A stretch of 64,000 nt of DNA from CAXBID01 sp963815305. GTDB lineage: Bacteria; Bacteroidota; Bacteroidia; Flavobacteriales; Flavobacteriaceae. The stretch spans positions 1,798,001 to 1,862,000 of the forward strand of contig CAWFFW010000001.1 in NCBI GenBank assembly GCA_963815305.1, written 5' to 3'. The notes under the pieces are model-generated. The model was not told the origin of the DNA. It was given only the letters and a program-made list of their open reading frames with translations, and did not search any database. Below are positions 28,748-39,530 of the stretch, in pieces (the first letter of the stretch is position 1; every line of letters begins with the position of its first letter). A program made the translations under genes and the position numbers.

Positions 28748-30733
28748 TTATTTTAAGACGATTGTTTCAAACTCATCAAGTTGTTCTAATACAATATTTG
28801 TATAATTACCATCAAAAGATGTCTTAATATTTTTTTTGGACGAAACCAATTCAACAGTTTTATATGCTCCTTTAATTCTTATTTTAATGTTTTGAAATGG
28901 AATGGCTTGTGAATTTGATGCTGGTAACATGGGTGTTAGATTAATAAGATTTAGAAGCAACTCGCCTTTCACCTTATTTTTTAATACTGTGAATTCAACC
29001 AATCCAGAAGCATCAGTATATAATTGTCTTCTATCTTCTAATAAAACATCAAGATAATCGGCAAATAAATGCTTGTATCCTAAAGTACTGTGTTTAAAAT
29101 AATGAGCTGTTATGTCCCAAGGGAAATATATGAGATTCCCTTTACCAACCTTGCTTTTTAAAACCCCTGGAATATTAGTGATTTTGGGAGTAGTTTCCAC
29201 TATTTCAGCTGGCGAATGAACACCAGGTAATCTCAGTCGTATATCTGATGTACCATCATCCCCAAATTGCAACAAAGGCCCTTCAAAATATAAATTCTTT
29301 AAACTATTGTTTTCTGAATCACTTTGCACCCAATAAGAAGAAGAAAGTTCTCCTTTTGTCCATTTTTTAATTGGGGTTTGAAAGTTGTCTATCATTGGAG
29401 AAACCGTTCCGGACAATAGGAGGTTACCCCCTTTCTGCATATAATTTGCTAATCCAGCAATATTACCATTGGTAGCGACGCAAAGGGGGTATGCTTCTGG
29501 GTCAATATCATCCAATGAGTTAATTACCTTATAGGGTATGTGCTCCTCGCTTAGCAACCTAACCACTCCCTTAAAATTTTCGTCTTTAATAACTAAAACC
29601 TCAGCGGCGTTTACTGTTTTATCATAAATAGATTCATGTGTTTTATGCCAAGTATAAACTTTTTTAACTTCACTTAAAGCTACTTGATTCAGTTGATAAG
29701 GAGCCCCCACCATATAAAAAGCAACTGGACCTCCATTGGCTATGTTTTGATAAATTCTAGTTGTTAATTCCCCTGGGCGATGGGAAGCAAAACGATATTT
29801 AAAGTGAACAAAATTAACAACTGTATTAAAGGGGACTTGATTGGGATACGCATTTAGTTCTTCGTTAACTGAAAAACTAGCCTCATAGGGCCACCAGATT
29901 TGAGGGTCGTCAAAATCAGTTCTAGCTTCTGTTGTTACTGTATTTACAATGCCGTGAGCATCCGTTTTATGAAATATTGAAAATGACGCTTGAGGTCGTA
30001 GTTCTTGAATAATATCATTCGTTCTACGCAATAAATCCCGCACATTTTCTTTCATGAAAGTCAAATAGTCCCTATCATTAAAATCATCTGGGATTTCTTC
30101 GCTATGTTTTTCTTTCCATTTTATTTTACAATATTGACACTTGCAAGTACCATTACTTATTCCATTGTAATAATTAACTGGTTTATTGCCATACCAATTA
30201 ATCAAGACCCCATCCACTGGATATTCCGTTAATGCTTCTTTCAAAATATTCAAACTGAACTTCTGATAATAGGGAGCATTGATACAAGTCTGATATAAAC
30301 CATTATATTCTAAAGCTTCTCCATTTGTTTTCACAAATGACCACTCAGGATGTTTGTTGTGTATTTCTGGAGCAACTCGACTAAAGTCAAAACGGGCTAT
30401 TACTTTCATGTTACTCTTGTGGGCAAGATTCAAGCATTCTCCGAAATAGTCATCTCCTTTACCTAAAAATGGATTAATTGGATGATATTTAAGCTTTGAA
30501 GGGTAGTTTGCATAAATCCCTCCCATGTTCAAAAGCCAAGTATTAGCATCAAACTCTTTTACCTGAGATAGCAAATCTTCAGGAGAATATTGATTAACAA
30601 CATCTAATGGAATATTGGTTTGAATTAGCCTTACAGGGTCGTTCCACCAATTATTTTTCTCCTGAGAAAACAGAAAAAAGTAGTTACTAAGTATAAATAA
30701 TCCTGCAATAAATAGTTTTTTAAGTAATTTCAT
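28748..30733 (-). CDS. GHL6-type hypothetical glycosyl hydrolase with trimerisation-like domain
   Basis: 661 aa from the ATG at 30733 (a preceding TTG would add one residue). Signal peptide ends FLFSQ. The N-terminal barrel matches the pattern of 'hypothetical glycosyl hydrolase 6': DANTWLLNMGGIYANYPSKL, LAHKSNMKVIARFDFSR and HPEWSFVKTNG. A middle flavodoxin-like part (about 395-530: VLVIKDENFKGVVRLL, GGNLLLSG) resembles the beta-galactosidase trimerisation domain of GH42. A CxxC-containing loop (CKCQYCK) sits near 200. The fold is related to alpha-fucosidases and GH42, but I know of no substrate for this group. It is part of the 25.1-35.9 kb operon. Confidence 0.65.
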   Translation of the reverse strand: MKLLKKLFIAGLFILSNYFFLFSQEKNNWWNDPVRLIQTNIPLDVVNQYSPEDLLSQVKEFDANTWLLNMGGIYANYPSKLKYHPINPFLGKGDDYFGECLNLAHKSNMKVIARFDFSRVAPEIHNKHPEWSFVKTNGEALEYNGLYQTCINAPYYQKFSLNILKEALTEYPVDGVLINWYGNKPVNYYNGISNGTCKCQYCKIKWKEKHSEEIPDDFNDRDYLTFMKENVRDLLRRTNDIIQELRPQASFSIFHKTDAHGIVNTVTTEARTDFDDPQIWWPYEASFSVNEELNAYPNQVPFNTVVNFVHFKYRFASHRPGELTTRIYQNIANGGPVAFYMVGAPYQLNQVALSEVKKVYTWHKTHESIYDKTVNAAEVLVIKDENFKGVVRLLSEEHIPYKVINSLDDIDPEAYPLCVATNGNIAGLANYMQKGGNLLLSGTVSPMIDNFQTPIKKWTKGELSSSYWVQSDSENNSLKNLYFEGPLLQFGDDGTSDIRLRLPGVHSPAEIVETTPKITNIPGVLKSKVGKGNLIYFPWDITAHYFKHSTLGYKHLFADYLDVLLEDRRQLYTDASGLVEFTVLKNKVKGELLLNLINLTPMLPASNSQAIPFQNIKIRIKGAYKTVELVSSKKNIKTSFDGNYTNIVLEQLDEFETIVLK

Positions 30734-30758
30734 CAAATGTAGATTTATAAATTCGACT

Positions 30759-32543
30759 CTATTCTCCAGCTTTTGTATATGACCAATTTATTGCATTGCT
30801 TCCCTTTTTTAACTGAGAAAGTGGTCCTACTAGCGGCTTACTAAACTTTTTATTATTAAAATCAGAATCTATTATGATTGGTTCGCCAAAGCGATCTTCA
30901 ATACTCTGACCTGTAGTTTTAAAAACACCTATTAAATCTCTATTAACTTGCTTTCCCTTTATTTTAAATGGCACATCATTTACTGAAAATGTTACTGTAG
31001 CACCCATAGGTTCATCTTCAATTTTGAAAATTGGATTAAATATATCAGATATACTATGCTTATCTCCAAAAGTGCTTTTCTCGGCTCCCTTATAAAAAAT
31101 ATTGTAATCTGATTCAAATCCCGAAGCGTCGGATATGTTGTTCAGACCGCTCGTTATAAACATGTTATTAAACCATTTTTCATCTTGATGAACAACTGAT
31201 TTTTTTTCCAACTCTATTGTAGTATGCGGTGTATAGTATTGGGATTTGCGAGATGTATCGGTACTATTACTAAAATTAGCATCAACAAATAAATTGTGTG
31301 CATATATCGTTGATTCTGAATTACTACTTACTCCTCTTTTTCCAACGATTATATTATTGTCAACAAGTATCGGACCGTGGTTCATCTCTAAGAAAATAGC
31401 TTCCGTTTCAGTGTCATAGATGATGTTTCGAGTTATACGCATACCCTGAGCACCAAAGTCTATCCAGATTCCAAATGCTGCCTGGTCTTGTAAACTATAG
31501 ACCCTTCGAATTAAATTATTACTTATAACCACATCTACTGTTCGATGGAGCTTTATACCTGCAGTCTCATGACCTCCAAATTCCTCACGATAATTTGTGT
31601 CCTCAATAAGATTTCCTGTTATAAGGCTGCGCGTACCTCCTCTTTTACCAGTTATGCCAGCTTGCCCGCATCTTTGAATACTGTTATTTCGAATGATATG
31701 ATCACCATAGGTGTCTATTTTGGTATAATCCATACCTGGGGCTAGACCAATAACAACACCCACTGTTCTATTATCGGTTATAGTACAATTTTCTATAATC
31801 CATTTATTCCCCATTCGTGGTCCTATAGCGCCCATTTGAAGTTCTGCCGATGGAGGCACCCAATTTGTTGCAGCATGCATTATATGAAAACCACTAACAG
31901 TAATATATTCTAGCCCACTGATTTCAGGCATAAAAACACTTTCACGCATATTGATTTCCACCACTTCCTCATTAGGGTTTGAACTGCTGAAATTAGCAGT
32001 AATCGTAGTCATTCCGTTTTCAACTTGACATTGCCAGCGCTTTCTGAATTGTTTGACCTCAGAAACGGTCTGTTTTTCATAAAACCCCTTCCCATTTACA
32101 TATAAATCTCCACGATGGTGCCATTGACCGTCTGTCATATATTTATCAGACACACGAAGTTCGTAAGGATTATAATCTCCAAAAAATTCGTTCGGAATTT
32201 CTACCTGCCAAATCTCGCCACTAATTTTAGTCCACGACGTTATCCGTTCCGAACCTTTAATATAGACTTTCTCATTGGGTGCCGCTCGATATATAATACG
32301 ACTATTTTCACTTGTGCCTCCACGAATAGGTTTTACCCACTCACGATACGTCCCTTCATGAACAGTGATTACATCTCCTGCCTCTGCTATTTCAGCAGCT
32401 TTCGAGATCGTTAAAAGCGGTTCAGAACTTATTCCTGAATTGGAATCGTTTCCCGCTTTTGAAACATGAATTTCTTTTGCTGACACAACCGTTGAAATCA
32501 AACTGATTATCAACACAATAGTATATATAAATTTGATTTTCAT
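30759..32543 (-). CDS. GH120-family beta-xylosidase-like parallel beta-helix enzyme (copy B)
   Basis: 594 aa, ATG start. The signal peptide (MKIKFIYTIVLIISL...VSA) is unrelated to that of copy A, but from K23 to about residue 490 the protein is identical to it. D362 (WIDFGAQG) and E386 (FLEMNHGP) are the GH120 catalytic pair. The last 105 residues differ at roughly 20 positions (for example ISDIFNPIFKIEDEP against ISDTFDPNFNIEDEP). It sits between the GHL6-type and DUF5107 genes, so the two copies belong to two different operons of the PUL and could be expressed separately. Confidence 0.85.
   Translation of the reverse strand: MKIKFIYTIVLIISLISTVVSAKEIHVSKAGNDSNSGISSEPLLTISKAAEIAEAGDVITVHEGTYREWVKPIRGGTSENSRIIYRAAPNEKVYIKGSERITSWTKISGEIWQVEIPNEFFGDYNPYELRVSDKYMTDGQWHHRGDLYVNGKGFYEKQTVSEVKQFRKRWQCQVENGMTTITANFSSSNPNEEVVEINMRESVFMPEISGLEYITVSGFHIMHAATNWVPPSAELQMGAIGPRMGNKWIIENCTITDNRTVGVVIGLAPGMDYTKIDTYGDHIIRNNSIQRCGQAGITGKRGGTRSLITGNLIEDTNYREEFGGHETAGIKLHRTVDVVISNNLIRRVYSLQDQAAFGIWIDFGAQGMRITRNIIYDTETEAIFLEMNHGPILVDNNIIVGKRGVSSNSESTIYAHNLFVDANFSNSTDTSRKSQYYTPHTTIELEKKSVVHQDEKWFNNMFITSGLNNISDASGFESDYNIFYKGAEKSTFGDKHSISDIFNPIFKIEDEPMGATVTFSVNDVPFKIKGKQVNRDLIGVFKTTGQSIEDRFGEPIIIDSDFNNKKFSKPLVGPLSQLKKGSNAINWSYTKAGE
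31069..32481. repeat. Long direct repeat, copy B (GH120 core)
   Basis: The second copy of the 1,413-bp repeat at 13453-14865, same orientation. It begins at the codon for the last signal-peptide residue and ends within the coding region about 310 bp before the stop. Confidence 0.93.
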
Positions 32544-32569
32544 AATTTATAGAATAGTATTTTATTAGA

Positions 32570-35500
32570 TTAATTATCTTCAATATTCAGCCAAAAACTT
32601 GCCCACAAATGGGGGTTTTCATCAACTGCCTTTTTAAAGAATTTTTCGGCTTCCTTTTTATTTCCTTTAGCCTTGTTGTATAAACCATTGGCGTAGAGGT
32701 TATTTGAAATCCATTCCTGTTCTGACAATTCTACTGAAAATTGCGTATTCCCTTCAAAAGTTCTTTCCCTATTCGCATACTTAAATAACTTCTCAAATGA
32801 TTCATTAGCGGCATCCTTATTTTTGAGTTTTTCATAGGCCAACCCTTCATAATAGAGATATTCTGTTCCTTCTGCATCAGCTTCAGCACTAACTACTTTT
32901 TCGAAATAACTTTTTGCCTCTTTCTTTTTACCAAGCTTTTCCAAAGCTAAACCCGTATAATAGTAGAGTTCAGAAAACCTAGCCATAGTGTGGGGCTTTC
33001 CTATATCGGTACTAGGTGGATAGGCAAATGTCATTTTGAAATCTTCCAAAGCTTGTTTATAATTTCCGGTATTAAAACGCTGAATACCTCGCATCATCAA
33101 GGCATCTTGATAAATAGCTATTACTTCCCTAACACCTTCCCATTTATGAAAATGATGATTATCAAATATCTTTTTAGCGTCATCATACTTTCCAAGCTGA
33201 ACCAATACAAGTACTTCACGTGAAAGGGCATCATCCCTTTCCGTAACAACATCATGATTATCAATAAGCATATTAGCACGTTTATCAATAGACGTACCTG
33301 CTTTTTCATACATCTTATCCAGTTCATAATAAAAGCGAGGATCTTGATTATTCAATGCCATAGCTTTTTCCATGTACTCAATTCCTTTTTGTACATCATT
33401 TTTATAGCGGTCGTATCCCCATGCCAAATTTCTATAGGTATAGGCAAATTGATCATCAATAGTTGCTGAATATTCCCATTCTTTAATCCCAATTTCAGGA
33501 TCCATATCGTACATAAGCGTGCCAAGGAAATAGCTTGCTTTCGCGTCTTTTGCATTTTTGCTTTTCGCATATTCAAGCACTTTAATTGATTCTTCACGCC
33601 ATGGATAACTGTACTGCCAAGGCATCGTAGAAGCTGTATTTAGATATTTACTTGCAACATCCTCTTTGCCTTCCATATGATGCAGGTAAGCCAATGTATA
33701 ATAGAGGATTGGGTTAACACTTTTACCACTAGTAATTCGCTCTAAAACATCAATCCCTTCTTCAAATAAGCCAAGATTAGAATAATATGTAGATAACTCC
33801 ATATAACTCTGCTCATCATCACGCATCAATTGTGTCATTAATTTTAATTGAGTCTCTGATTCCGTTAAATTTTGTTGTTTTTGAAGGACATATAATTCGT
33901 TATGTGCAAAAAAATCGAGCTTGTCTTGTTCTAAAACTTGATTAATTAAGTCTTTTGATTTTTCTAAATGACCCAACTTACGTAGAGCGATTGCTTTATT
34001 TATCTTTAATCTGTTAATTAGTCCATTAGTTGAAATTGCACGATCAAGGTGCATTAAGGCACGTTCATAATCACCAGCAAGAAAATCCATTTCGGCTAAT
34101 TGAGCATATCCAGCCGTATTCCAAGCATAATCCCAGGTAGATCTATATAATTGGTCATAAGCCTCTTTGTCTTTTCCCAATTTTCTTTTAGCAACACCTA
34201 GATAATAGTTAGCTTCACAACTCATTGGCCTCGTATTATTAAATGTTACTCTATCCACTGCTTTTTGCAACTTTTCTTCAGCTTGCTTCCATCGTTTGTG
34301 TTTAATGTCTTCCATCCCAAGAAATGTATTTACATTATAGTTAGATGGATCTCTGCGCAATGCTTCATCAAAATAAGGTTTTGAATCGATAACTGCATTA
34401 TAGAATTGCACCAATCTAAGTCCGGCTAAATAGAGCTCTTCTACGGTATCGATATCTTCAGGTTTTTCAGGTAAAACAGTTGCTACAGGCCTAGGCTTAT
34501 TAGCCTTCAGTTCTGTCTGATACTCCAACAAAAGAGAACCATTCACATCAAAAAGAGACACTTTTATATCAGATTCAGAAATGCCATTTGATACCTTTAA
34601 AACATTTTCATATGGATTCCTTGGACCAATATCAACGGTTTTTTCTGTAAGAATTTTGTCTTTAGCTCTTACCACTATTTTTGCACCTTTAAACAATTCA
34701 GTAGCATTTAGTCTAATTTTTGCTGAATTTCCCTCAAAATCGATATTTAACGCACCATTCAAATTAGCAAAATCTAGTCCACCAATTTTACTTAATGGAA
34801 ACCAGTTTTGCTCAAAATGCTTTACTTCATAAGGTTGAATAAAACTATAATCAGGTTGATTATCACTGTATGCGCCTGCCATTAATTCGATATTATGTCC
34901 ACTTTTATCTGTGGCATTTCGAATCCATGCATCTCCTTCAGGATTTGGTCCATATTCCCAGCATTTCATACCAGGTGTAAGATGATGATTTCCCACATAA
35001 GCCAATCCTGCATCGTATTTGTAACTGTAACCACCAAAATAATCGCCTTCTGGGTTTATAGTAAAGAAAGATGTCGGTCGTTTTATATTATTCCATTTAC
35101 TGATGTCCACACCACGATAATCTACCCCATGATAAGTATCATCTGCAATAGGCCAAGAAAGCATCTGGTTTTTTTTGTGATACGTAACCCACTCAACGGA
35201 AGGATCAAAAATCACCTGATATGTTTCATCAGCGCGTACCGATGGATTGGTAAAGAACAAGAATGAGTTGGTATAAGCTGTTGGGTTTTGAACAAAACCT
35301 TTAACAGCTATGATATTATTATCTGGGTGAATCGTTATCCCTAGTAAACCACGAACCCTATGACGAAGGTCAAATTTGGAAATCCAAACCGTTACACTTC
35401 CATCTGAATTTTCCTGTGTGTAATGATCAAAAGGGGCTATGGTATGCGGGCCATGGTGATGGGGAAACCCCCAGGCAACACCTCCAGTAATCCATGCTCC

Positions 35501-35908
35501 TGCCATACCAACCAAAGCAGGTTTTATAGCATCTTGGTTGTATATAAAATTATAATCAGCCACTTTATCATATGCAGAAAAAATTCTTCCACCTAATTCT
35601 GGAATAATAGATATTTTTATATAATCGTTCTCGACAAATATAGTACGGTAGGCTTTCATATCAGTCTCATCCGTTAGATTGTCATTCATTGGAAAAGGGT
35701 ATACGTGCCTCTGTACGCCTTGATGACCTAAACCTTCGTAAAACCTTGGATTAACATCAGGCGGTTTTTGTAGATAGGTTTTTATTTTTACATCCTCTTC
35801 CCATGTCTTAACTTTAGATTGACTTAATACTGGGAATATCACAATGAAATTAAGTGCTATTATCAAAAACAATTGCTGTTTGATTTTGATTGTTTTAATG
35901 TTTTTCAT
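32570..35908 (-). CDS. DUF5107 and tetratricopeptide-repeat protein
   Basis: 1,112 aa; ATG start; signal peptide ends PVLSQ. Residues about 55-370 form a DUF5107 domain of aldose-epimerase-like beta-sandwich type (YRTIFVENDYIKISIIPELGGRIFSAYD, GVAWGFPHHHGPH). From about 470 to the end there are many TPR helix pairs, for example EKLQKAVDRV, ALMHLDRAIS and SYFEKVVSAEADAEG. Proteins of this layout are common in Bacteroidota glycan loci. The epimerase-like domain probably binds or interconverts a sugar, and the TPR part probably mediates assembly with other periplasmic proteins. The enzymatic activity is unknown. It lies 27 bp from GH120 copy B and 28 bp from the broken GH2. Confidence 0.85.
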   Translation of the reverse strand: MKNIKTIKIKQQLFLIIALNFIVIFPVLSQSKVKTWEEDVKIKTYLQKPPDVNPRFYEGLGHQGVQRHVYPFPMNDNLTDETDMKAYRTIFVENDYIKISIIPELGGRIFSAYDKVADYNFIYNQDAIKPALVGMAGAWITGGVAWGFPHHHGPHTIAPFDHYTQENSDGSVTVWISKFDLRHRVRGLLGITIHPDNNIIAVKGFVQNPTAYTNSFLFFTNPSVRADETYQVIFDPSVEWVTYHKKNQMLSWPIADDTYHGVDYRGVDISKWNNIKRPTSFFTINPEGDYFGGYSYKYDAGLAYVGNHHLTPGMKCWEYGPNPEGDAWIRNATDKSGHNIELMAGAYSDNQPDYSFIQPYEVKHFEQNWFPLSKIGGLDFANLNGALNIDFEGNSAKIRLNATELFKGAKIVVRAKDKILTEKTVDIGPRNPYENVLKVSNGISESDIKVSLFDVNGSLLLEYQTELKANKPRPVATVLPEKPEDIDTVEELYLAGLRLVQFYNAVIDSKPYFDEALRRDPSNYNVNTFLGMEDIKHKRWKQAEEKLQKAVDRVTFNNTRPMSCEANYYLGVAKRKLGKDKEAYDQLYRSTWDYAWNTAGYAQLAEMDFLAGDYERALMHLDRAISTNGLINRLKINKAIALRKLGHLEKSKDLINQVLEQDKLDFFAHNELYVLQKQQNLTESETQLKLMTQLMRDDEQSYMELSTYYSNLGLFEEGIDVLERITSGKSVNPILYYTLAYLHHMEGKEDVASKYLNTASTMPWQYSYPWREESIKVLEYAKSKNAKDAKASYFLGTLMYDMDPEIGIKEWEYSATIDDQFAYTYRNLAWGYDRYKNDVQKGIEYMEKAMALNNQDPRFYYELDKMYEKAGTSIDKRANMLIDNHDVVTERDDALSREVLVLVQLGKYDDAKKIFDNHHFHKWEGVREVIAIYQDALMMRGIQRFNTGNYKQALEDFKMTFAYPPSTDIGKPHTMARFSELYYYTGLALEKLGKKKEAKSYFEKVVSAEADAEGTEYLYYEGLAYEKLKNKDAANESFEKLFKYANRERTFEGNTQFSVELSEQEWISNNLYANGLYNKAKGNKKEAEKFFKKAVDENPHLWASFWLNIEDN

Positions 35909-35935
35909 TTATTAATGATTTTTAAAATTGATAAC

Positions 35936-37739
35936 TCAATTTTCATTTAAATAATAGTCTTGAAGAATGAAAAATGCTTGTTTTTTAATTCCCTGTTCAG
36001 ATATTAACCCCTTACGATTGAAGTCTTTCTGAATTTGAAGTAAATGTCTTTTTGCAGATCTAAAATCCATGAGAATCCATGGAGATGTACCACTTAGAAA
36101 ATCTATATGCCTCATCATTTCAATATTGTTTTTGTAAACAGCCGCTTGGTATTCTTCTGTCCATCTTTCATCATCAGTTCCATGAAGACCTTGCAAAGCG
36201 CCACCACCAACTTCACTCATAATCATCGGTTTATTATAATTATTTTTCCATTTAAGATCTGCACAAGAAGAAGGTTCTCCTCCATACCAACCACAGTAAC
36301 TATTTATTCCAATAACATCAACAATTTCTCCGAGAGGATCTGCAATAGTTTTGAATCCGCCATCTTCGCTTTGCGTATCTAAAGCTGCCGTAATAAGCCT
36401 TGTATTATCAAGGGTACGGGCATGAGATACAAGATTGCTTAAAAAGGTTAATCTCTCTTCACCTTCAGGAGTTTCGTTGGCAACAGACCATAATATGACT
36501 GCGGCTCTATTTTTATCACGTGAAATCATATCTTCAAGCTGTGATTTAGCATTTAGATACGTATCTGAATTATCAAATAGAACGGTCCAGTAAACTGGAA
36601 TTTCTGACCATACCAATAATCCCATTTTTTCAGCTTCTTTGACCATGGTTTCACTGTGTGGATAATGTGCAAGCCTTATAAAGTTGCAACCCAAATCTTT
36701 AGCCCATTGCAATAAAATTCTGCACTCTTCAATAGAAGTCACTCTACCTGTTTTAAAAGGAGCCTCTTCGTGGATACTAATTCCCTTTAGAAATATTTCT
36801 TCATCATTAAGCAATATTTTTGACCCTGAAGTTTCTATTTTTCTAAACCCAATGTTATCCTTCAACTCGTTTCTACCAATACGCCAAATTATACTGTAGA
36901 GTTTTGGATTGTTTGGCGACCACAATTTAGGTTTTGATGTAAATGAAAATTGTGCTTTACCATCTTTTACTTTTAGATCAACTTTCTTTTTGAGCTTCTG
37001 GAATTTCCAAGTTAACGATTTGCCCATCTTTGGCATTTTTTACTACTACCCATCCTTCAATATTGTTAATACTGCCTTTTGATAAACCAATACTATAATC
37101 TTCTATATGAGTATTGGGTGTAGAAATTACATGAACCGATCTGGTGATGCCTCCATAATTCCACCAATCTGTATTTATAGTAGGAATAGCTTCTCTTTTA
37201 CGTGTATTATCAACTTTAACCACTACAAAATTATCGCCTGATTTCAGTTTATCTGTTACATCAAACTGGAATGGCGTATAGCCACCAACATGAGAACCTA
37301 GAAGTTCTCCATTAAGGTAAACTAAGGCTTCATAATTTACTGCCTCGAAATATAAATAGTTTCTTGTATTTTCATTCTTCTTAAAATCGAATGATTTCTT
37401 ATACCAAATGGTGCCTTCATAATAATAAAGTTTTTCCATTTGGGTATTCCAATCACCCGGCACATTTAACTGGTAACTTTTATCAAAGTCATATTCCAGT
37501 AACTCTGATGGTGATTTTACTTTTGCATTTTTGAAATAGCCATCATTTTTCGCTTCGTAACGATGCGAGTAATAGCCGGTTTCTAGAGGATCAATAATAA
37601 TATTCCAAGTGCCATTGAGTGATACTTTTTCCCTTGATTCAATGTTTTGTAAAAGCGTATTATTCTGCTGTGAATGAATCAAATTATGGTATAGGCATAC
37701 CACAATAAAGAAGATTATCGTTAGTGTATTTTTGATCAT
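35936..37739 (-). pseudogene. GH2 beta-glucuronidase-like gene broken by one frameshift
   Basis: Two overlapping frames together encode a complete GH2 of about 600 residues, the length of classical beta-glucuronidases. The upstream part (37739 to about 36985) holds the signal peptide and sugar-binding domain, ending IPEAQKES then a stop. The downstream part holds the Ig-like domain and TIM barrel with acid/base WSVANE and nucleophile MIMSEVGG. Removing one base near 36986 (context AAAGAAA on the minus strand) joins them as EAQKKVDLKV. As written, the product would be a secreted sandwich domain without a catalytic centre; the second part has no signal peptide. Either a recent inactivation or a sequence error. 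It is the first enzyme gene after the SusC/SusD pair. Confidence 0.85.
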
Positions 37740-37852
37740 TACTTTGTGTTAATATTTTATGCTACGGCATATATAATGAAGTACAAAACTGTTTTACAGT
37801 TGTTCATTTGAAAAAAAGTCTGTTCATTTTAGTTTGTCTATCTAGGAAAAGT

Positions 37853-37882
37853 GGTGCTCGAACAACCTAATATTCGAACACC
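37853..37882 (-). terminator. Hairpin between susD and the GH2 gene
   Basis: A 10-bp near-perfect inverted repeat (GGTGTTCGAA / TTCGAGCACC on the minus strand, one G-U pair, 10-nt loop) is followed by ACTTTTCC. In PULs such a hairpin after susD commonly attenuates read-through into the enzyme genes; the U-tract is short, so efficiency is uncertain. Confidence 0.5.
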
Positions 37883-37927
37883 AATTCCAACAAACTAACT
37901 AAACTAACTCAACTAACTAAAAAAACT

Positions 37928-39498
37928 CTATTGTGCATATCCTGGATTTTGAGGAAAAGTGCCCATTAAGTCAATTTGACTTTGTGGGATCGGAAAATTC
38001 ACCATGTATGGTTCCATTGGTATAGACCTAACGTTACCAGAGTTTGACCCATAACGGTAGTGCAGGTTCTGTCTCTCGACTAGTAAACCCAACCTTTTTA
38101 ATAAAAACCATCTGTTTTTTTCAAAGGCAAGTTCTCTTGCCGATTCTTCTAAATATGTCTCTAATGTAAACTGTGTGAAATTATAAGATACATCTCCAAA
38201 TGCTCTAAAACGAATCTTGTTGATATATTCCAATGCTTTAACGTTATTTGGATTTTCATTATCCGCTCTCCAGTTTGCTTCAGCACCCAGCATCAATGTC
38301 TCTGCAAAGCGATAATATGGGTGGTCTTTAAAACCACCGTTATCGCCTACACTTTTTTCAGAATCGAAATATTTCTTCAAACTCCAATGATGTCTTCTAA
38401 AATTATCATCATAGGATTCAGCTGGTAAAGGCTCTCCAAAGTTCGGTTTATCAGGATTGTTTACAGTTTTTATTAATGGAAAATAATATGTTTCAAACCG
38501 GTTATCATTTACTTCATCATAAAGAGATCTTAAATAATCATTTGGATATCCCCAACCTAAAGATATTCCTCCTCTTGATTGTTCTGGGATAACTTCTCCA
38601 CTTGAAAGTTCGTACTCTTCTGTCTTTAAAAAGGCTACACCACCAGTTAGGTCCACCGCCAGCTAGGTTATCAGTGCCTCCAAACTCTTGATCTCTTGGA
38701 TACACAAGAAGCATTTCTTTATGATCTAAATCCTGACCAAAAACATTCTTTAAATCTGGTAATATATCATATTTCCCATTTTCAACAATGGTATTGAATT
38801 GATTTGCAGCCTCGGCCCATTTACCCTGCCACATGGCACTTTTACCTTTAAGATGGCGTGCAACTCCTTGACCATAACGTCCAAATTCAACATCCCAATT
38901 AAGGTTCTGAATTGCAAAGTCAAGATCAGAATCTATCAGTTTGTAAACATCGTCCGGGTCTGCTGGCTTATATTCTATAGGATCAAAGGCATTCTCAGGA
39001 GTCGTTGCAATGGTATCTAATAAGATATTTCCATACATTCGTATCAAATCAAAGTATAATTCTCCACGAATAACTCTCGCCTGGGCTACTAACTTATTCT
39101 TTTTCTTCTGAATCCATTTCAATATTACGAGAACTAATGATTAAGGCATTTGCTCTATCAATGATTTGATAAGGTACCGTCCATTTATCATCAGGGTAAT
39201 CTGAAGGATTATGTTCGGGTTCGTATGGATGGAAATATGTTCTTGTCAATCCAAGATCGGTTCCCAAGATTAAATTCACATTTCCTCGTAGCCTATCTCC
39301 TGCATCCCATGGCGCATTATTATTTCTTTGTAAATTATACAATGCATTTACACCTACCTCAAGTCCTTCTGGAGTTGAGTAGATATAATCATTCGATATA
39401 GAAGAAACTACATTTTCTTCTAGAAAACTATTACTACAGGAAAAACTAAGAAGTAATAATCCAATAACTGATAATTTATAGATACTTTTCATTTTCAT
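37928..39498 (-). pseudogene. SusD/RagB-family glycan-binding lipoprotein gene with two frameshifts
   Basis: Three consecutive minus-strand frames encode one SusD of about 520 residues. Part 1 (39498 to about 39100) has the lipobox LLLLSFSC and the NALYNLQRNNNAPWD helix of the SusD N-terminus. Part 2 (to about 38642) has VAQARVIRGELYFDLIRMYGN and GKSAMWQGKWAEAA. Part 3 has the family's C-terminal ALEYINKIRFRAFG, LEESARELAFEKNRW and FPIPQSQIDL. The breaks near 39099 (context AAAAAGAATAAG) and 38642 (TGGTGGTG) are each repaired by removing one base. SusD lids the SusC pore and captures oligosaccharide at the cell surface. As written, only a 134-residue fragment would be made. Confidence 0.88.
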
Positions 39499-39530
39499 TT
39501 TTCTAATTATTTAAAATTAAACTTTAAAAT

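Noticed and set aside
13140..32543. Transposon-mediated duplication to explain the two GH120 genes
   Set aside because: Identity edges lie inside the coding region at the signal-peptide junction and 310 bp before the stop, with diverged but homologous sequence beyond. That is conversion between existing paralogues, not insertion of a unit.
36975..37000. Programmed -1 ribosomal frameshift in the GH2 gene (A-rich slippery site)
   Set aside because: The A/G tract resembles a slippery site, but -1 slippage would move to the wrong frame; a net +1 shift is needed. A mutation or sequence error is simpler, especially with three similar lesions nearby.
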